The notes: generated from the sequence alone by a model not told the origin. Shown: positions 11,346 to 23,794, numbered from the stretch's first letter. The stretch is 64,000 bases of DNA from Channa striata (GCA_033026295.1 CM065189.1:14922203-14986202), one strand, 5' to 3'. Program-made: numbers and translations.

Positions 11346-12115
11346 ATACAGTTAAACATAATAAAATACCATAGAAACGTAAAAAAACATAAAGGATGAT
11401 GTGGAACAGGTGTGATGACTGATGCCAACCAAGACTGTAAAACAGGTTCAAACTAAACTCTGTCAATCCCACTTAAAAATGTGTGTAATTGTTACAAGAA
11501 ATAATGAGCTTCATATTGTTTTCTGCAAAATTCTTTGAACTTCAAACAAACAAATGCCAAAGGTCACAAGAGAAATCAAGACATTATTGACACAGAAACA
11601 CACACATTCATATCAGTGAGTGTATCACATGTTAATTTGTGGTGGCTACGCCGTGTTTATCCTTGTTTGTCTTTACACCTCTGATTGCAGTGATACCTCA
11701 GAGATTAAGGTGTTGTGTCATGTGTCTAGAGAGGTGCAGCTCTTTGCCATTAGGAGAAACTAATGGATCAAAAACAATTACTTGGGCCAAGTTGAATCTC
11801 TTTGGCATCTGTTTATGGTGCAACACAGTTAATTTCATCATAATTCTTTTTAGAGTATGCAATCTTTGTCCCAGTTGTAGGACAAAGATAGGTTGTGGTC
11901 AAAAATGTTTCTTCTATTTTACATCTAAAGATATATCAATATCATGTTTTCATCAATATGAAAATAAAGTTAGGGATACAGTATATCAACATGTCATGTA
12001 TATTACATGACCTTATGTACGACGACTTGAATGGTTCACTTTATTTTGGGCAATCTTTATACCTAGTTATTTATGTTTTCTTGTGTATGTAGTTTTTTCC
12101 TTTCCCACTAACATT
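11346..12115. other. No gene recognised
   Basis: Open frames at 11639-12010 and 11895-12092 are AT-rich and show no family motif. Confidence 0.5.
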
Positions 12116-12119
12116 ATCA

Positions 12120-12290
12120 TTAGATTATCCATTGACAATCACTGGAGCTTCCTTGGGCAAGATGCTGAACCCCAGGTTGCTCCTGGTGGTGCAGGCTGGC
12201 AGCTTGGATGGTAGGTGCGACTTTCACCAGGTGAGAGTGATGAGAAGCCCCAGCCCCACAGCACAGATGTGTGGTTGTACCTAAAAAAAA
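12120..12290 (+). repeat. Dispersed repeat, short tRNA-like SINE family
   Basis: The stretch CTTCCTTGGGCAAGATGCTGAACCCCAGGTTGCTCCTGGTG matches the body of the repeat at 12560-12800. It lacks the tRNA-like head. Confidence 0.6.
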
Positions 12291-12559
12291 TTGTATGACA
12301 CACATTGTAGGATAAATAAAAAATATTAAGAAGTAATAATTAGCTAACTTACCTTTGAAGGCTGATTGGTGTGTAGGCAGCTTGTGGATTTGCACATCTT
12401 GGAACCTGCAACTACCAAACCTTCCCAGGGCGTCCAGTCATTTACAGTAAACTCACACACTGAAAATGTTCTCTAAGTTAATAAAGAGCTGAGCCTTAAC
12501 AGGCTGGCCAGATGTCTCATTATTTTTAGAAAACCCCAACAACGTTATGCTTCACATTG

Positions 12560-12800
12560 ATCATCCACAAGATGAGCAATATTTGGGGCAGGTGTTAACC
12601 AGTGGTTAAGGCAGTTGTCCACGGACCACAGGGTCAGCGGCTTGATCCCCAGTCCCTCCTTGCTGCGTGCTGAAGTGTCCTTGGGAAGACACTGAACCCA
12701 AAGTTGCTCCTGGTGGGTCAGATGAGCACCATTGCCATCAGTATGTTTGTGTGAATGAGAAGCTACATTGTAAAAAAGCTCTACATAAGGCACTTACCAT
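12560..12800 (+). repeat. SINE-like repeat with tRNA-like head
   Basis: GTGGTTAAGGCAGTTGTCC resembles a pol III A-box region and GCTTGATCCCC a B-box region. The body contains CTTGGGAAGACACTGAACCC and the right end resembles the widespread fish tail AAAGCTCTACATAAGG. The family name is not certain. Confidence 0.6.
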
Positions 12801-13087
12801 TTACCATATATGTAGACAACATGTCACGGCCTCAAGAATTACACACTGCCTAACTAGACAGTCAAAGGGACTGTCTGACATTTTGTTGCTTAGCCTCATC
12901 ATACTGGTGATCAACATAGGAATGCTAGCAAGTAGTCGAACTCTCAGTTACCACCAACTACCACCAACGGTTGCCGGGCTTGGCTTCTCAATAGTCTGAA
13001 TATTGGCACGTTCCCTGTATCACAGTTGCCCTGTTAAAGCTACTGCAGGATAGCTACCATTCGATCCACTGAACATTAGGGGGTATT

Positions 13088-13290
13088 AGAATAAGAACAA
13101 CCTTTATTGGTCACTGCAATCACATATACATTTGCACATACATTTTACAGTGAAATTTGACCCATCCCCCTGGGGGGGAGCAGTGCAGCATACCCAGCCT
13201 TTATCCCGCATCATCCATTTTAACATCCAGCTGCTCTACCCGTTGAGATACCAGGGCGCCAGCTCCTGTAGCACATTCCACATTCCAAAC
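13088..13290 (-). repeat. LINE/SINE 3' tail, family shared with 28122-28220
   Basis: On the minus strand it ends CAGTGACCAATAAAGGTTG, a retroposon 3' end with its own AATAAA. The body (CACATATACATTTGCACATA in plus) is shared with the copy near 28.1 kb. Confidence 0.65.
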
Positions 13291-14320
13291 GCAGCACTTA
13301 TTAGGACACCCAGCAGACCAGAGTTGGTACAGACACTATCCAGGCCTGCCCGGCTGACCAAGTTGTATCTCCGGACTGGACAACAAGCACCTCTGTGAGT
13401 CGGAATCGCTACTCCTGGAGCGAACGACGACCCAATACCCGACCTGAGCCGGCACTTCTGCCCACCACGAGAATCTGTATTGACAGCCACAGTTTGGTGT
13501 ACTCAACCTCCAGCAGCCTATAAGCCGCTGGCATAACAGCCGCTGGCATAACAGCCTCTCAGCCAGTTACAAGTATTTTTCATGTTACTTATAGTTGAAT
13601 AGTATTTGATTCCTTTCCACTCGCCCAAAATAATAAAAAAGTTCTGTGTTCAATTCTCCTAAGAGAAACGGTCCTTGAAACTGGAAAAGAACTCATGAGA
13701 AAATGACTGATTTGGGTTTATCAAAATCAAATCTTATTGTTTCTTTAACTCTGTCTTTTTGTGTTTAACCAAAGTAACTGATTATTGGACAATTGGTCCC
13801 TAGTGAACTAATATTTAATCATAGCTTTGTTGGGCTTATAGAACCTGGTGCCCCACAGCAAGTAATATTGTTTTTTTACATTAATATCAAATTACATGTC
13901 ACAGAATCGCTACAATGACCTTAATTCCTCCATATCTGCCTCACTTTAGCACAATGGCTTCTACATAACTCTACCCTACAAGTCTCAAGAAACGTCTCTA
14001 ATTAGCAAGAGAACACATTAAAAGAAAGATTAGAAAGATGAAGTGCAGCTCACCAACTCACAAGTGCAGACAATTACAAAATAAAACATAGTGATTGTCT
14101 TTATATATTTCTATTTAAAATGGGCAAATTCTTAAGAGCTACATGCAGTGCTGTAATTCGTGCAGCTGATGTCCAGATCCATCCCTTTAACTCATCTGTG
14201 AACAGCTGCTGCTGTGAATTAAACTCTTCAAATAAGTCAGCAAGCAGACCGGTAAGTAGAGCCAAGCTAACATTAGAATACAGTTGGGTTGTGGGATTAA
14301 CACATGTAACGCTTTCTACC
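13291..14320. other. No gene recognised
   Basis: Short frames only (for example 14120-14599 and its antisense). No motif, no RNA gene. Confidence 0.5.
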
Positions 14321-14324
14321 TGTT

Positions 14325-14530
14325 GGTATTCAAAGAGCTTTACGCTGCTTCTCATTTACCCATTCACACTCACAATCATGCACACTCATACACCAATGGG
14401 GGAGCAACTGGCCAACACTCACCGGGAGCAACTAAGGTGGGGTTTAGTGCCCTGCTCAAGGACACTACAACATGTGACCGGAGGATCTTGGGATCAAACC
14501 AACTGTTGGACTGGTCATCATCAACAACAA
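14325..14530 (+). repeat. Dispersed repeat, family shared with 51220-51385
   Basis: GGCCAACACTCACCGGGAGCAACTAAG and the following CTCAAGGACACT...GGGATCAAACC recur near 51.3 kb and in part near 24.45 kb. This is a moderately diverged fish family; open frames across it are not genes. Confidence 0.65.
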
Positions 14531-15481
14531 CGGTATGTCAATAACATCTTTAACTCTAGCACTGAAAGTTTACTCTTGCCCCTGATCTTCTACTCATAAA
14601 ACTCAAATCTGTTTCGTATTGAATGTTAATATAAATAGTTTGGGCTTTTCTACGTTACTGCTGGATGACTGCTCTACCTCCCGAGCCACAGTGGCTGTGA
14701 TGCAAATTAAAGTTGACTGGACTTTTAGGAGAATTGAGTGTCCTTGTAAAGTAAATGGTTCTTCTTAATATAAGTAGAACTAGATTGAAGAGAACATTTA
14801 AGCAGTTCTTGGCAGTGAACCTCAAACAGTAGACGGGAGAGCAGCTGTGTGCTCTGTGTTGATTTAAAATATGAACTGAATTTATGTCTTTAAGACAAGT
14901 TGAGGTTTTTGTTGTAGCTGGATGTTCTGTTTCTAACGCTGTGAGATTATCACAACTCTATGGGATGATGGTAGTTATCACTTTTGTTATTATTTTACAA
15001 GTTGATTTTTTTTCCTAATGGTGCAATTAATCACAAATGACATTCATTTAGGAAATGCACTGACTTCAGAATAGTTGTTTTTCTTTTTACGTGTTTCTAT
15101 TGTGATTAAAAACAACCATGTTTTTTTCTAATAAATATTGTTAAGATTATGCCTCACAATGTTTTAAAATTCCTTTTGTTAAACAACACTCACCCAAACT
15201 GATCCAACAATCACTGTGTTGTGTTAACAACAAGAACAACAAACAGTCAGAGAGGAATGTATAATACCATTAAAACTGTGTGTAAAAGGGGGAAAAGTAG
15301 AACAGCAAAAGTAGAGAGAGAAAAACAGAAAGTATTGAATAAGAGGATGTGATGTAATTAGCGAGAGAGAGAGACGGAAGTGGAGGGATGAAGGTTAAGG
15401 CAGAAACTAAAACATCAGTTGTCTGACAGTTCCAGTCAGAAGCTGCCAGGGCTGCAGCTTCTCCTCATACTCTCTCTGAGG
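14531..15481. other. Upstream region of the TAAR gene
   Basis: AT-rich, no recognisable repeat or frame. A purine-rich GAGAGA tract occurs at 15364-15374. No clear TATA box could be assigned. Confidence 0.4.
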
Positions 15482-15636
15482 ATGGAGGATCTCTGCTTTC
15501 CACAACTCCTCAATGCTTCCTGCAGGGAACCAAAGATCAATCAGTCTAAGGCTGTCCTGCTGTATTTGCTGTTATTCATCTCTGTGCTCGCTGTGTTTCT
15601 CAATCTGATCGTCATCATCTCAGTCTCCCACTTCAG
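15482..15636 (+). CDS. TAAR exon 1
   Basis: Start codon, N-terminus and TM1, ending in the SHF of intracellular loop 1 with two bases (AG) of the split Arg codon. The following intron bases are GCAAAG, a GC-type donor. Confidence 0.88.
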
Positions 15637-16637
15637 GCAAAGATAATCTGAGCAAAACTTACAATGGATTATAACAGTCTGATTTACTAGAAAATGTTAG
15701 ACTTAGTGTGTTTATAATTTCACATCTTGACGTATTTTCTGCTTTGTTGACAATGTTTTTAATGTTAAATGTCCAGATGTGCCACATGTAAGGCATATCA
15801 CTTTACATGAATGTCTGATATTACATGTCTTTGTCTCCCTGCAGGCAGCTGCACACACCCACCAACCTCATCATCCTCTCTCTGGCTGTGTCAGATTTTG
15901 TCTTGGGGTTCTGGACACCGTTAAGAGTTTACAAACACATAACCTGTTGGTTTTTCAGTGACCTTGTGTGTTCACTATATCTTAACGTTAGCTCATTTAC
16001 TTTCGGTGCCTCAATAGGAAACATTATACTTATATCAGTCGACCGCTATGTGGCTATTTGTGACCCTCTGCATTACCCCACCAGAGTCACTGTAAGAAGA
16101 GTGAAGATGTGTGTTTGTATGTGTTGGACATGTTCTATTGTCTACAATGGTCTGATATTAAAAGACAGTTTAATAGACAAGTCCTGTTATGGACAGTGTG
16201 TGATAGTCGTTGACGAAAATTTATTAATGTTTGATGCAGTTGTGTCCTCTATCGCTCCAATCAGTGTGATCATAATTCTGTATATCAGACTGTTTGTGAC
16301 GGCTGTATCTCAGGCTCGTGCCATGCGTTCTCATGTTGCAGCCGTCACAGTCCAGCCTTCAGGGACTGTAATGACTAAGAAATCTGAGCTGAAAGCAGCC
16401 AGGACTCTTGGTGTTGTTGTAGTTGTGTTCTTAATGTGTTTCTGCCCATATTTCTTTCTCTCCTTTACCTCTGCTGGTGGTTTTTTTGCTAATTTTTGTT
16501 TCTTTCTCTCGTATATTAACCCCTGTCTAAACCCTGTGATTTATGCCTTTTTCTACCCCTGGTTTAAAAAATCTATCAGACTAATTTTCTCTTTTCAGAT
16601 TTTGCAGGCAGGCTCATGTGAGACCAACATGCAGTGA
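15482..16637 (+). CDS. Trace amine-associated receptor (TAAR), fish non-classical type, two exons
   Basis: This encodes a class A GPCR of the TAAR family, in fish mostly olfactory receptors for amines. Exon 1 is 15482-15636 and exon 2 is 15845-16637, giving 315 residues. The start ATG at 15482 gives a normal TAAR-length N-terminus with an N-glycosylation site (NAS, residues 11-13). TM1 is about 25-47. QLHTPTNL follows the splice, and SVDRY with ICDP marks the end of TM3 (about 116-126). The hallmark TM7 motif NPVIYAFFYPWFKK is near residues 281-294. Cys3.25 is residue 94. Position 3.32 is Ser (residue 101) rather than Asp, while TM5 has Asp at 5.42 (residue 182, eight before Pro5.50). This fits the non-classical TAAR clade that moved the amine-binding Asp to TM5. 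TM6 has FCP where CWxP is usual. No stop or frameshift interrupts it; the single gene is isolated from other TAARs within this window. Confidence 0.93.
15637..15844 (+). other. TAAR intron, 208 bp, GC-AG type
   Basis: The donor is AG|GCAAAG and the acceptor TCCCTGCAG|GCAG. Only this join restores the family motif HFRQLHTPTN in frame. No GT donor with the same phase lies close by. Confidence 0.8.
15845..16637 (+). CDS. TAAR exon 2
   Basis: TM2 to the C-terminus, ending at TGA 16635-16637. An in-frame ATG at 15825 lies inside the intron and is not the start, because it would remove TM1. Confidence 0.93.
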
Positions 16638-17884
16638 CTGAAATGTGATCTGCTCTATAGACCAAACAGGTTAGTCGACCAGGAATCAAACTATGAATGT
16701 ACATATGGACTATATTGGTACAATCATAGTTTGAGTGCATTCTTGTATAGACTTGTATATGCAAACATTCACTGCTGCAGATATCCAGCCTTGATATTTT
16801 CAGTCTGTCCTGTCTCAAGAAAACATATTTATTCCTGCAATGTACTAAATTACTAAATCATAAAACATGTAGTACAATATTTCAATCTGCTGGTATGAGA
16901 CTTACTTTGATCATGAGCTTGTCTTCCTTTTGCAGTCTCAAAATTGAAGGAACACTTGTTTTTGGATCATTACATCCCCACTTTAGGACCTATCTTGTTG
17001 ACATGGTGCCACCTTCAGTCATTTTACATAGCATTGGTTTAAATATTTAACACGTTACTTAGCTGACAGGAATTCCACATCCTTTATCTTGTATCCACAC
17101 TGTACGTTTGGGTAAAATTATTGATTAATAAAATGTTATCGAACTAAAATTTGTCTGTCTTTATAACCTATTTCTGTTACCAAACAGTCATTATTTACCG
17201 GTTGTACTGCTGCAGTAAACTGGTTATTAAAATAACTACAGCATGATGAATATTAACAAATGCTGACAGTCTACAGTGATTCCTACTGAAAACCAGCGTC
17301 TCCTTGGATATCAAAAATTATGCATGTGATTTCAACTGAACAGCATTAGATTGATGTGGTCACCTAAACAGTGACACACCCCCAGCCTAGAAGCCTCATT
17401 TTTCTTTTTGAATATAAACTGTGCACTGTACATATATGCTGGAGTCAAAGTTGAGTCTTTGAATAGTAATTATTGGTGGGATCACTTGATCAAGTCAGCT
17501 TAATGACAACACATTTAGGTGGCTTGAAACTTTATTTTTAGGAAAAGTTCCCTTATCTCATGCTTCTTAAATACTTTACTGTATATATCTTTTACTCCAG
17601 TACCTCCATGGTGGACAATACAGTATGCACAAGCACAGAGGGCCGTAACTATGTGGAAGCTAAGCCTCACCTACAGACCATATACTGCAGTCATATCATT
17701 TTGCAGCACAGATGAAGAGCATCTGGCTTAAGAATGGCGAATTGAGGCGGCAGAGACCGACACTTTCACTGACAGTCTGCGCACTGTACCCCAGCATCAG
17801 AGTGGCTATAATCTGTAACACACATTACATAAAAGTCCTCAGTTGTGGCACAAGGGTCACTCCTGGGGCCTGCAAGAATGTTTG
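16638..17884. other. Downstream of TAAR; possible 3' UTR, then no gene
   Basis: An AATAAA at about 17127-17132 could be the TAAR poly(A) signal (about 490 bases after the stop). The rest shows no gene. Confidence 0.4.
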
Positions 17885-18310
17885 TGTCACAGTCTCGGTG
17901 TTGATCTGTGTTGCCCTGGTTACGGTCCTGTCTCTCTCCGCCTTGCTCTCCTCCCCTCTCATTAGTTCCATATGTTTCATCTGTGTCACTCGTACTTAAA
18001 CCATGCCTGCACATTTCCCCAGTGCCAGATTATCATTCATGTCTCGTTCCATGCCACGCCAAGTTTTTGCCAAGTCTGTTTTTCCTTGCCAGAGAATTTT
18101 CCCCGTCTCAGTTTTGGACCACGCATCTTGTAAACCTGTGCTTCTTCCCCACCACTGCCTCGACGACTCCAAGAACTCCTATGACTTTATGATTTGTTAC
18201 TTTGTTTCTGTCAGAGCTCTTGACTTGTTGTTTTGCTTCTTTTCCACTTACCTCGTTATCTGTTGTTACTTTGTGCTTGTTTTCTCCCTGACGTTGTCAG
18301 CCGATTTCAG
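17885..18310 (+). repeat. 5' LTR of Gypsy A (3' border approximate)
   Basis: It begins TGTCACAG and contains GTTGCCCTGGTTACGG, also found (one or two changes) at the start of the LTR of Gypsy B near 27690 on the minus strand. The PBS and N-terminal gag region expected after the LTR are not evident. Confidence 0.55.
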
Positions 18311-21300
18311 TTACTCTGGTGCCTGATGCCTCTCGTCTTCTCTCTCAGCTGGTGCAGGGATACAGTTCTGTGGCAGAGTACGCTATTCAATTCCGTACTC
18401 TGGCCGCAGATTGCCAGTGGAATGAACCTGCCCTGCGGGAGAGATTTTTTCAAGGTCTATCAGAGTCATTAAAGGACGAGCTAGCTCCCCGGGAACTGCC
18501 AGAGTCCTTCGATTCACTCATTGAATTATGCACTCGGGTGCACCATAGAATGGGCGAGAGACGTCCAGTGCTCCGTCCGTCTAACCCTCGTCTGCAGGTT
18601 GCTGACCGGTCGGTTCCCCTGGCTGCACTTATTGACTTATTGAGCGTACTCTGAGTTCATTGATGAGGGCTGATGAGGCACATTCTGAATCCTGGTGCCC
18701 TGCAGACCGCGCCCCTCGCCATGCACACAGACAATCACCATGAAAAAGTTACATTCCAGGTCATTCGGTACCCTCAGCAGCCTTGTATCCTTGGTTCCAT
18801 CTGGTTAGCTCGTCATAACTACCAGATCAATTGGGCGGAGGGGAGAGTAGTGAGCTGGGGCGTCTCCTGTTCAAGTCTCTGTCTCCGTCAGGCCCCTCGT
18901 CTACTTTCTACTTCTCCCTCAGGATCCCCTTGTGAGGATATAGACCTCTCCAAGATCCCTAAGGTATATCATGATCTTAAGATGGTCTTTAGCAACTGCA
19001 AAGCTACCTCTCTGCCCCCCCATCGTCCTTATGATTGTGCCATTGACCTCTTGCCAGGCTCCATGCCGCCTCGTGGAGGATTGTATTCACTCTCTGGCCC
19101 CGAGCGCGAGTCGATGGAGAAGTACATAAATGAGTCTTTGGCAGCCGGCCTAATCCGTCCTTCTTCCTCGCCTGCGGGTGCAGGGTTTTTTTTTGTCGGG
19201 AAGAAGGATGGGGGTCTCGTCCATGTATTGATTATCGGGGTCTCAATCAAATTACCGTCCGTAACCGCTACACTCTTCCCCTCATATCCTCTGCTTTTGA
19301 GCTACTGCAGGGTGCAGCGGTTTTCTCAAAGTTAGATCTTCGCAATGCTTACCATCTGGTCCGCATCCGTGAGGGGGATGAATGGAAAACCGCCTTTAAC
19401 TCTCCGGCGGGTCATTTCGAGTACCTTGTCATGCCCTTTGGCTTGACCAACGCCCCCGCTGTTTTTCAAAACCTGGTTAATGATGTGCTGGGAGACATGC
19501 TGAATAAGTTTGTGTTTGTTTATCTTGACGATATTCTGATCTTCTCCCCGTCTGAAACCGAACATGTCACACACGTGCGCAAGGTGCTCAGTATACCAGA
19601 ACAATTTATTTGTCAAGGCAGAGAAGTGTGAGTTCCATTCATCCTCCGTCTCCTTCCTGGGGTACATCATCTCCCCCGGCAGTATGGAGATGGACCCCGG
19701 GAAGGTGAGTGCAGTCAGGGACTGGCCCACTCCTGTAAACCATAAGCAGCTGCAGCGCTTCCTGGGGTTTGCCAACTTTTACAGGCGTTTCATTAAGAGT
19801 TACAGTACCATCTCCGCCCCTCTACACAAACTCACCTCTGATAAAAGTCCATTTCTATGGAACCCCGGGGCCGAGTCTGCTTTCCTCCTGTTGAAGGCAG
19901 CGTTCTCCTCAGCTCCCATCCTCACTCTCCCTGACCCTGAAAGGCAGTTCATAGTGGAGGTGGATGCTTCCGATGTCGGGGTGGGGGCCGTACTGTCCCA
20001 GCGGTCTGAGCTAGATCAAAAGGTTCACCCTGTGGGTTCTATTCACGTCGGCTTTCTGATGCCAAGAGGAACTACGATATTGGTAACCGTGAGTTGTTGG
20101 CTGTTAAGTTGGCTCTGGAGGAGTGGAGGCACTGGCTGGAGGGGGCCAAACTGCCTTTCATTGTACTCACTGATCACAAAAACCTTGAATATCTCAAGTC
20201 TGCCAAAAGACTCAACTCCCAACAGGCTCAATGGTCTTTATTTTTCAACAGACTCCAATTGTCCCTAGCTTATCGTCCTGGTCACAAGAACTGCAAAGCA
20301 GACGCCTTGTCACGCCTCTTTGATCCGGCCCTTAACTCCCAAGAACCCGATTTTGTTTTGCCCCCCTCGGTTCGTCTAGCCCTCACACGATTAGAGATTG
20401 AAGAACAGGTTATCCGGGCTCATGCCACCACGCCCATTCCTTCCACCTGCCCACCTAACCTTCTTTTCGTCCCAGATGAACTCAGGTCCAAAGTGCTGGA
20501 CTGGTGTCATGCTTCACGTTTTTTCTGTCACCCGGGAGTCTCTCGCACGCTATTTATTGTCCGCCGACGGTTTTGGTGGCCCACGATCGTTAAGGACATC
20601 CGGGAGTTTGTATTAGCCTGCCCCGTCTGTGCCCAGTCCAAGTCAAGTCACTGTCGTCCAGCTGGTCTTTTGTTACCACTTCCCATTCCCAAGCGTCCCT
20701 GGTCCCACATAGCCTTAGATTTCGTCACTGGCCTTCCTCTGTCTCAGGGCAACACAGCCATACTCACTGTAGTAGACAGATTCTCAAAGATGGTCCACTT
20801 CATACCCCTACCTGGTCTGCCCACTGCCAAAGAAACTGCTGAACTCCTCATTACTCATGTTTTTTGTTTACATGGCCTCCCTCGTGACGTTGTCTCCGAC
20901 CGGGTTCCCCAGTTTGTATCCAGGTTTTGGAAGGAGTTTTTCAGGTTGCTCGGTGTGTCCATCAGTCTGTCCTCCGGTTTCCATCCCCAGTCCAACGGGC
21001 AGACCGAGCGATTAAACCAGGATCTAGAATTCGGTCTCCGTCTCCTGTGTTCCTGGGAACCTTCCTCCTGGTCCAAGAATGTGATCTGGGTCGAATATGA
21101 TGACCCTCATTGATGGCGCCCCGGCCTTTTCTGTGAACAAGTTGTTGCGTTTTCGCCGTAGGGGCCGGGGTCTTCAGTATCTGGTTGACTGGGAGGGGTA
21201 CGGTCCCGAGGAGCGCTCATGGGTTCCGGCTCGTTTTATTCTTGATCCTGGTTTGATCTCTCGGTTCCACCGCGAGCATCCTGACCTGGGGGCCATCGTG

Positions 21301-21352
21301 AGACGGCCATTGTGGGGGGGGTACTGTCACAGTCTCGGTGTTGATCTGTGTT
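17885..21352 (+). mobile_element. Gypsy chromovirus A, degenerate, with partial LTRs
   Basis: TGTCACAGTCTCGG occurs at 17885 and again at 21325. The two share 28 bases, giving a 5' LTR and the first bases of a truncated 3' LTR. Inside, in order: a central gag domain (18319-18654), protease-like region (18673-18860), RT (about 19030-19800, split over frames, YLDDIL at about 19522), RNase H (about 19900-20310), and integrase with its HHCC zinc region (CPVC at about 20620) and a DDE core whose second motif reads SDRVPQF. A chromodomain (LQYLVDWEGYGPEERSW, about 21172-21222) follows. About 0.5 kb between integrase and chromodomain seems deleted. Several frameshifts make it inactive. The chromodomain places it among chromoviruses. 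Confidence 0.9.
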
Positions 21353-22059
21353 TACCCCCCCTGATAGTTTGCAAATCTAAAATGAGCTTGTTTATTATTA
21401 ATTAGTATTGGTCTTTGTGTAGGTAGAGCCATGCTTTCTGGGAGTGATGTGTGTCAGCAGTCTGGAACAATTCAGAACCTGTGAGAAGCACAAATGTTTG
21501 TCAGTGGAAGAATCTTGGATTGTGTAAAGAAAACACGCCTTTTTCAAATTATCTTATGTGGGATGCTTTCTAACTCAAGACAAGTATCACTGCCTCCAAG
21601 ACTATCTGGTGATGAGTTCTGTTAACAAGTTTCTAATCCTATGTGGTTCATTCTGGAGGTTGTTTTTTTAATGTTGTTTAATTAATGTTAATCAAATTCA
21701 CATGCTGATGCAGCTCCACTTATTTAAATGCTGGTAACTCCCTATCAATTGAGGTTCAGGGTCTATGTTTTCCTGTTCTCATTGTGTCACACTTTCACAC
21801 ATCTGACTGTCTGTTACAACCCTGTGTTGATAACCTTGCAAGCTCGGTGTATACTTTACATTTTGGACTGCTAATTTTGAGTGTAAGGTACAATTTAAAA
21901 TCATGTATCTTGAAATCCTTTACTTTTGAAGTTTACCAATGTTAGATTACACTATATGATGCTTTTGGTAGCTGATACATATCCAGACATGCACACAGGA
22001 CTGGTTGTATAACATTTGTGGATGTTGCACAGGTTGACCATGCCTGGAAACTCTTAGGC
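21353..22059. other. No gene recognised
   Basis: AT-rich sequence after the truncated LTR; no coding support. Confidence 0.5.
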
Positions 22060-22830
22060 TTACTATATGCTATTTATGCTCGCAAAATTGAACAAATTGA
22101 ACACCTTTAAATACCTGGGTGTCCACCTAAACGAAAAAACTGGACTGGACAAACAACACAGACTCTCTGTACAGAAAGGGCCAGAGTTGCCTCCACCTGC
22201 TGAGGAGACTGAGGTCCTTTGGTGTGTGCAGGGAGCTGTAACGGACATTTAACGACACTGTGGTGGCCTCAGCAGTCCTCTATGGTGTTGTGTGCTGGGC
22301 TGGGAGCAGTACGGACAAAGACAGGAAGAGACTTAACAAGATGGTTAAGAGAGCTGGCTCTGTCATGGGCTGCACATTGGACTCCATCGAGGAGGTGGCA
22401 AACAGAAGGATGTTGGCCAAACTAACATCCATCATGGATAACCCCTCCCACCCCCTGCACCACACTGTGGAGGCTCTGAGCAGCTTCTTTAGCACTAGAC
22501 TGTTACACCCACAGTGCAGGAAGGAGCGCTACCGTCGATCATTCCTCCCCACAGCCGTCAGACTAAGGTGTCATTGCAGTGACACACAATGTGCAATTTT
22601 ACTTAATATATTTTTACTTGTTGTGCAATCAACCAGATGTGCAATACTCATCGGTTACATTTTCCAATGTTAATATGTATATATTTCAGATTATCGTTAA
22701 TTTTTAAATGCCTTTTCAGTTAAACTATAATGAACATTGTTCTGTGCAGATTCTTTGTTCTTTGTCTATGGCTGCTAAAACATTAGAATTTCCCCACTGT
22801 GGGATTAATAAAGTCTTATCTTATCTTTGA
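22060..22830 (+). mobile_element. LINE 3' end (Rex1/L2-like): RT C-terminus and 3' tail
   Basis: Frames at 22067-22252 and 22260-22673 carry the RT end: FKYLGVHL, then VVASAVLYGVVCWAG and a C-terminal RYRRSFLPTAVRL. A frameshift lies near 22240. The tail at about 22787-22825 (TTTCCCCACTGTGGGATTAATAAAG, then TCTTATCTTATC) is a retroposon 3' end that recurs at 35240-35300 and 38865-38930. The clade is a judgement from sequence feel. Confidence 0.75.
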
Positions 22831-22979
22831 TCTAACCCAGGTACAGACTTACTGTTGAAGTTTTTGTACAATTGGTAACACAAGAAATGTCTTGTCAAAT
22901 GTTGGACTAATTGGAAATTAGCATATTATATATAAGATATTAATAAACATTGTAGGACAAAATTTTACATTTAGTATTG

Positions 22980-23590
22980 TCAATACCTGTGTGATACTAT
23001 ACTGCAGAAAGGGACAGAGAGAGGGAGACAGACAACTATAGGAGAAAGAAGACACAGAGTTAATGTCCTACAGAAGTGACAAATGAGAGGAGGAAAGTGT
23101 CCCCCAGCTGTCTAAGCCTATAACAGCAGGACTAGAACTACCTATAAGGTTTTGAGGTTAGTATTAAAAATAAAGAGGGTGTCTGCTTCCCGAATCTGGA
23201 CTGAGAGCTGGTTCCACAAGAGAGGATAGCTAAAGACTCTGCCTCCCATTCTGGTAACCGCAAGTAGGCCTGCATTCTGAGACCGAAGTGGTCTATTAGG
23301 ATGATCTGGTACTAGGAGATCTTTGAGGTAGGATGGAGCTTTGTAGGTAAGACGAAGGGTTTAAAATTCTATTCTGCATTTAATTGGAAGCCAATGGAGA
23401 GAAGCTAATGAAGGTGAAATATGATCTCTCTTACCAATCCCAGTCAGTAATCTTGTTGCAGCATTTTGGATTAATTGGAGGCTTTTTAGAGAGTTACTGG
23501 GACAGCCTAAAAGTAGAGAATTACAGTAGTCCAATCTAGAAGGAACAAATGCATGGACCAGTTTTTCAGCATCACTTAGAGACAAGAGCC
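22980..23590 (-). mobile_element. Dispersed fish repeat with antisense L2-like RT C-terminus
   Basis: On the minus strand, 23590-23365 reads DAEKLVHAFV, SRLDYCNSLL, LQLIQNAA and SLHWLPI, the conserved C-terminal RT region of L2-like LINEs. The sequence to its left is a familiar high-copy fish repeat. It joins directly to Gypsy B integrase at about 23590. Confidence 0.7.
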
Positions 23591-23794
23591 CCGTGGCGGA
23601 GGACGGCAAGGAGTTATGGGCATACTCAACCCAGACCACATTCCGTGACCAGGAGGACGGTTCCCGAGAGCACAAAAGGTGGAGACCGGCTTCCAGATCT
23701 TGATTCATTCTCTCAGTCTGACCATTAAACTGTGGATGGAAGCCAGAGGAGAGACTAACCGTGACACAGAGCAACCTGAAAAAATCCTTCCAAA

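Noticed and set aside
12560..12800. A functional tRNA gene
   Set aside because: A- and B-box-like segments are degenerate and the cloverleaf could not be formed by eye; it is a SINE head.
15825..15844. TAAR start at the in-frame ATG 15825
   Set aside because: It lies in the intron and would remove the N-terminus and TM1, which are encoded by 15482-15636 in the correct splice phase.
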